Shown here: piece after piece, positions 62,139 to 64,000 of the stretch
Numbering within the stretch: position 1 is the first letter of the stretch
Layout of the letters: every line of letters starts with the position of its first letter
Source: Raphanus sativus
Lineage: Eukaryota; Streptophyta; Magnoliopsida; Brassicales; Brassicaceae
Direction: 5' to 3'
Assembly: GCF_000801105.2 (NCBI RefSeq)
Contig: NC_079511.1
Span: 17,383,792-17,447,791 of the forward strand
DNA length: 64,000 bases
Notes under the pieces: generated by a model
Seen by the model: only the letters and a program-made list of their open reading frames with translations
Told to the model about the DNA's origin: nothing
Database searches by the model: none
Program-made: the position numbers and the translations under genes

Positions 62139-64000
62139 ACATCGTTCGATACTTCTAATGTATATCGATCGACACTACTCCGCGAAGCCATGGTCGTGAT
62201 TGTTATTCTCACGCAGGGCGAGAAGGAAACATGTATGACCAAGATGGTCATCTGCGTAATGCAACAGGTCAGAAGCTAGATGTACAGGGAAACATAATCC
62301 CTAAGCCTGAAGCTGAGGCTACAGGAGAAGCTCAAACACGATCGTTGGCAGACTATAACCGTCCAGACGAGTAACTACACCAAACAGATCAGCTATCCGA
62401 CTTCCAGAGATTCAGAAGCCGAACTTTCGAGATTAAGCCTCAGTACTACTCTCTCGTGTCTCAGATACCTTATTTCTGGGCAATAACACGAGCATGCCTA
62501 TGGACCATCTGGAGAGGTTCGAGGATCATATCGCTGCTATTCGTATGGATGGAGTCCCCGAGGACTACCTACTCTGCAAGCTCTCAAATACTCACTGATT
62601 GGAGAAGCTTCACACTGGCTCAAGCAGCTACCTACAGGATCACTGACATCCCGAGCCGACATCAAAAAACGCCTTCTCTGCGTAATTTCTTTAATGAGGC
62701 ACGCGCTGAAGACTTAAGAAAGCAAAATCGCCACTTTCGCGCAAAAGCCTAGTGAGACTTTTAAAGACGCGTGGATCAGATTCAAGTTCTTCCAGCGAGA
62801 CTGTCCACACCATGGAATTCAATGAAGTGCAGATTGTTAAGCATTTTCTACAGAGGTGTCGCCTTACGGTATCAGATGGCTCTTAATACTGCTAGTGAGG
62901 GGAACTTCAACACTAGGAATCCAATAGAGAGGCTGTGAGACTTGTTGAGAACCTAGCCAACAGCAGCAGCACCAAGAACACTGACTCCGACAAGAAGAAA
63001 ATCGGTTGCAGCCATCGGGGAAGACCAGATGAATGAAGTCAGAGCCAAGATAGATGCTTTACAATGCATTTCTGGGCAGCCAGTCCTGCTCAGCTGAAGA
63101 AGGAGAGGCTAGAGAGGATGATACAGAGGAAGACGTGAACTACATTGGAGGTACTGGATTTCAGAGATATGGAAAACCAGAGTGGAAACAGAAACTTTTT
63201 TGGCAGTGGTCAGAAGAGTAACTACAACCAGAGTTCACAGTATCAGAAACCCTTCACCAACACAAGGAACTACGGCAACTCAGCTTACCAAAACCACCGC
63301 CACCCCACCCAGGAGAGTAAGTTTTGATGCCATGATTGATAGAGTTCTGGAAGGTCAGCCAAGAAGCTTACAGTAGACTTCAATGGGAAGATTGATTTTG
63401 TCTTCAACAATCTGACCACGAGGATAAACAACCATCTGCACTCAAGTTAAGAAAACTTGAGACACAGATTGTCCAGACTGAAGACTCTATCAGGAAGGAT
63501 TGGAACTTCTAAGGAAGTAGGGAAGGAAATAGGAAACACCACGTCAATTCTATCAATAGATGATGATTTCTAGCAAGTGGTGAAACAGGAGAAGCTACAA
63601 GAAGGAGACCTTTGGAAGTGGAAAAGTTCACTAAGTCTCGGTGGAATCACAATGGTGTCGATCGACACCAACTAGTCCACATCGATCGACATCGACGATG
63701 TCATTTCCGGTACGCTTGTAGACTGCAACACGGTTAGGATATTGACACATGCTGAATTCACGGCTTCTCATCCATACCCACCCACCCACACCTACGAAGA
63801 TATCGACCGACAAGACGAGCCACTCAACGATCGACACAAAGAAGAGAACCGTATCGATCGACCCTTTTCTCCACCTATCGATCGACACGCACCTCTCACA
63901 TACCAAGTGCAACTACCATCGATAGACAGCAACCGAATCAATGCACTCATACCCACACCGAAACCACAAGCTAACCCTACCGAAATCACTGGTAACCCTT
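62139..64000 (+). pseudogene. S3 gag and linker with many single-base indels
   Basis: Collinear with S2 53612-55460: FEDHIAAIRM-type sequence near 62520, gag tail near 63145-63376 and SID linker near 63650-63990. Compared with S2 there are many one-base insertions and deletions, for example CAAAAAACGCC against CAAGAACGCC and AACTTTCGAG against AACTTCGAG. Some may be consensus errors beside the gap. No reading frame of length survives. Confidence 0.8.

Larger units (their letters stand above)
61927..64000 (+). mobile_element. S3: S2-type element, broken by gap and window end
   Basis: LTR start (TGATATACCATGGATTTTACC) at 61927 runs 112 bases to the gap. After the gap, gag and linker sequence matching S2 from 53612 onward reaches the window end. 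Confidence 0.85.

Overview
This window is a block of nested plant transposable elements with no convincing host gene. It most resembles gene-poor heterochromatin of a Brassicaceae species, Brassica-like by recollection of the repeat families and not tested by any search. I see LTR retrotransposons of two Ty3/gypsy lineages (Tat and Athila), two solo LTRs, fragments of a Mutator-like transposon (MULE) with a ULP1-type protease, several tandem arrays and one 100-N assembly gap. Almost all reading frames are broken by stops, frameshifts or deletions.

Left part (1-15621). T1 is a minus-strand Tat element running off the left edge: 50-bp array, integrase, archaeal-type RNase H, reverse transcriptase, protease, gag, 5' LTR at 7336-7898. 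Next come two partial plus-strand copies of an intron-containing gene of the type carried as an extra ORF by Tat elements (7899-9354 and 9629-9930). S1 (9931-13746) is the 3' half of an Athila-like element rich in TCGATCGA motifs. An LTR fragment (13747-14115) and one side of the MULE (14116-15621) follow.

Centre (15622-48159). One Athila element (A1, minus strand, TSD TCCGA) sits inside the MULE transposase gene. It contains two later insertions: T2 (16973-26278, minus, TSD TACTC), a Tat element without gag but with pol and an antisense intron-containing gene, and N1 (34355-45784, plus, TSD CCATC), a pol-less Tat-like element with a 179-bp satellite-like array and many copies of a TCGCTATAGCGA palindrome. 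N1 contains two solo LTRs: D (39695-40646, TSD CATCG) and C (41762-43127, TSD GTCAG). All five target-site duplications are exact, so the order MULE, then A1, then T2 and N1, then C and D can be read directly.

Right part (48160-64000). The other half of the MULE transposase is followed by AT-rich DNA and a run of 26 G. S2 (51966-61538) is an Athila-like element with gag, protease and a coiled-coil SID-motif ORF but no reverse transcriptase or integrase. S3 (61927 onward) is a further copy, broken by the gap.

The most interesting signal is an RNA-level design shared by the Athila-lineage elements A1, S1 and S2, whose LTRs differ. Each has an 18-nt hairpin after the last ORF or pol, and two hairpin-plus-polypurine modules (AAGTCTGGGGGAG type), one at the 3' LTR and one about 1 kb inside. 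A second theme is that most of the element families present have amplified a short hairpin-forming motif of their own.
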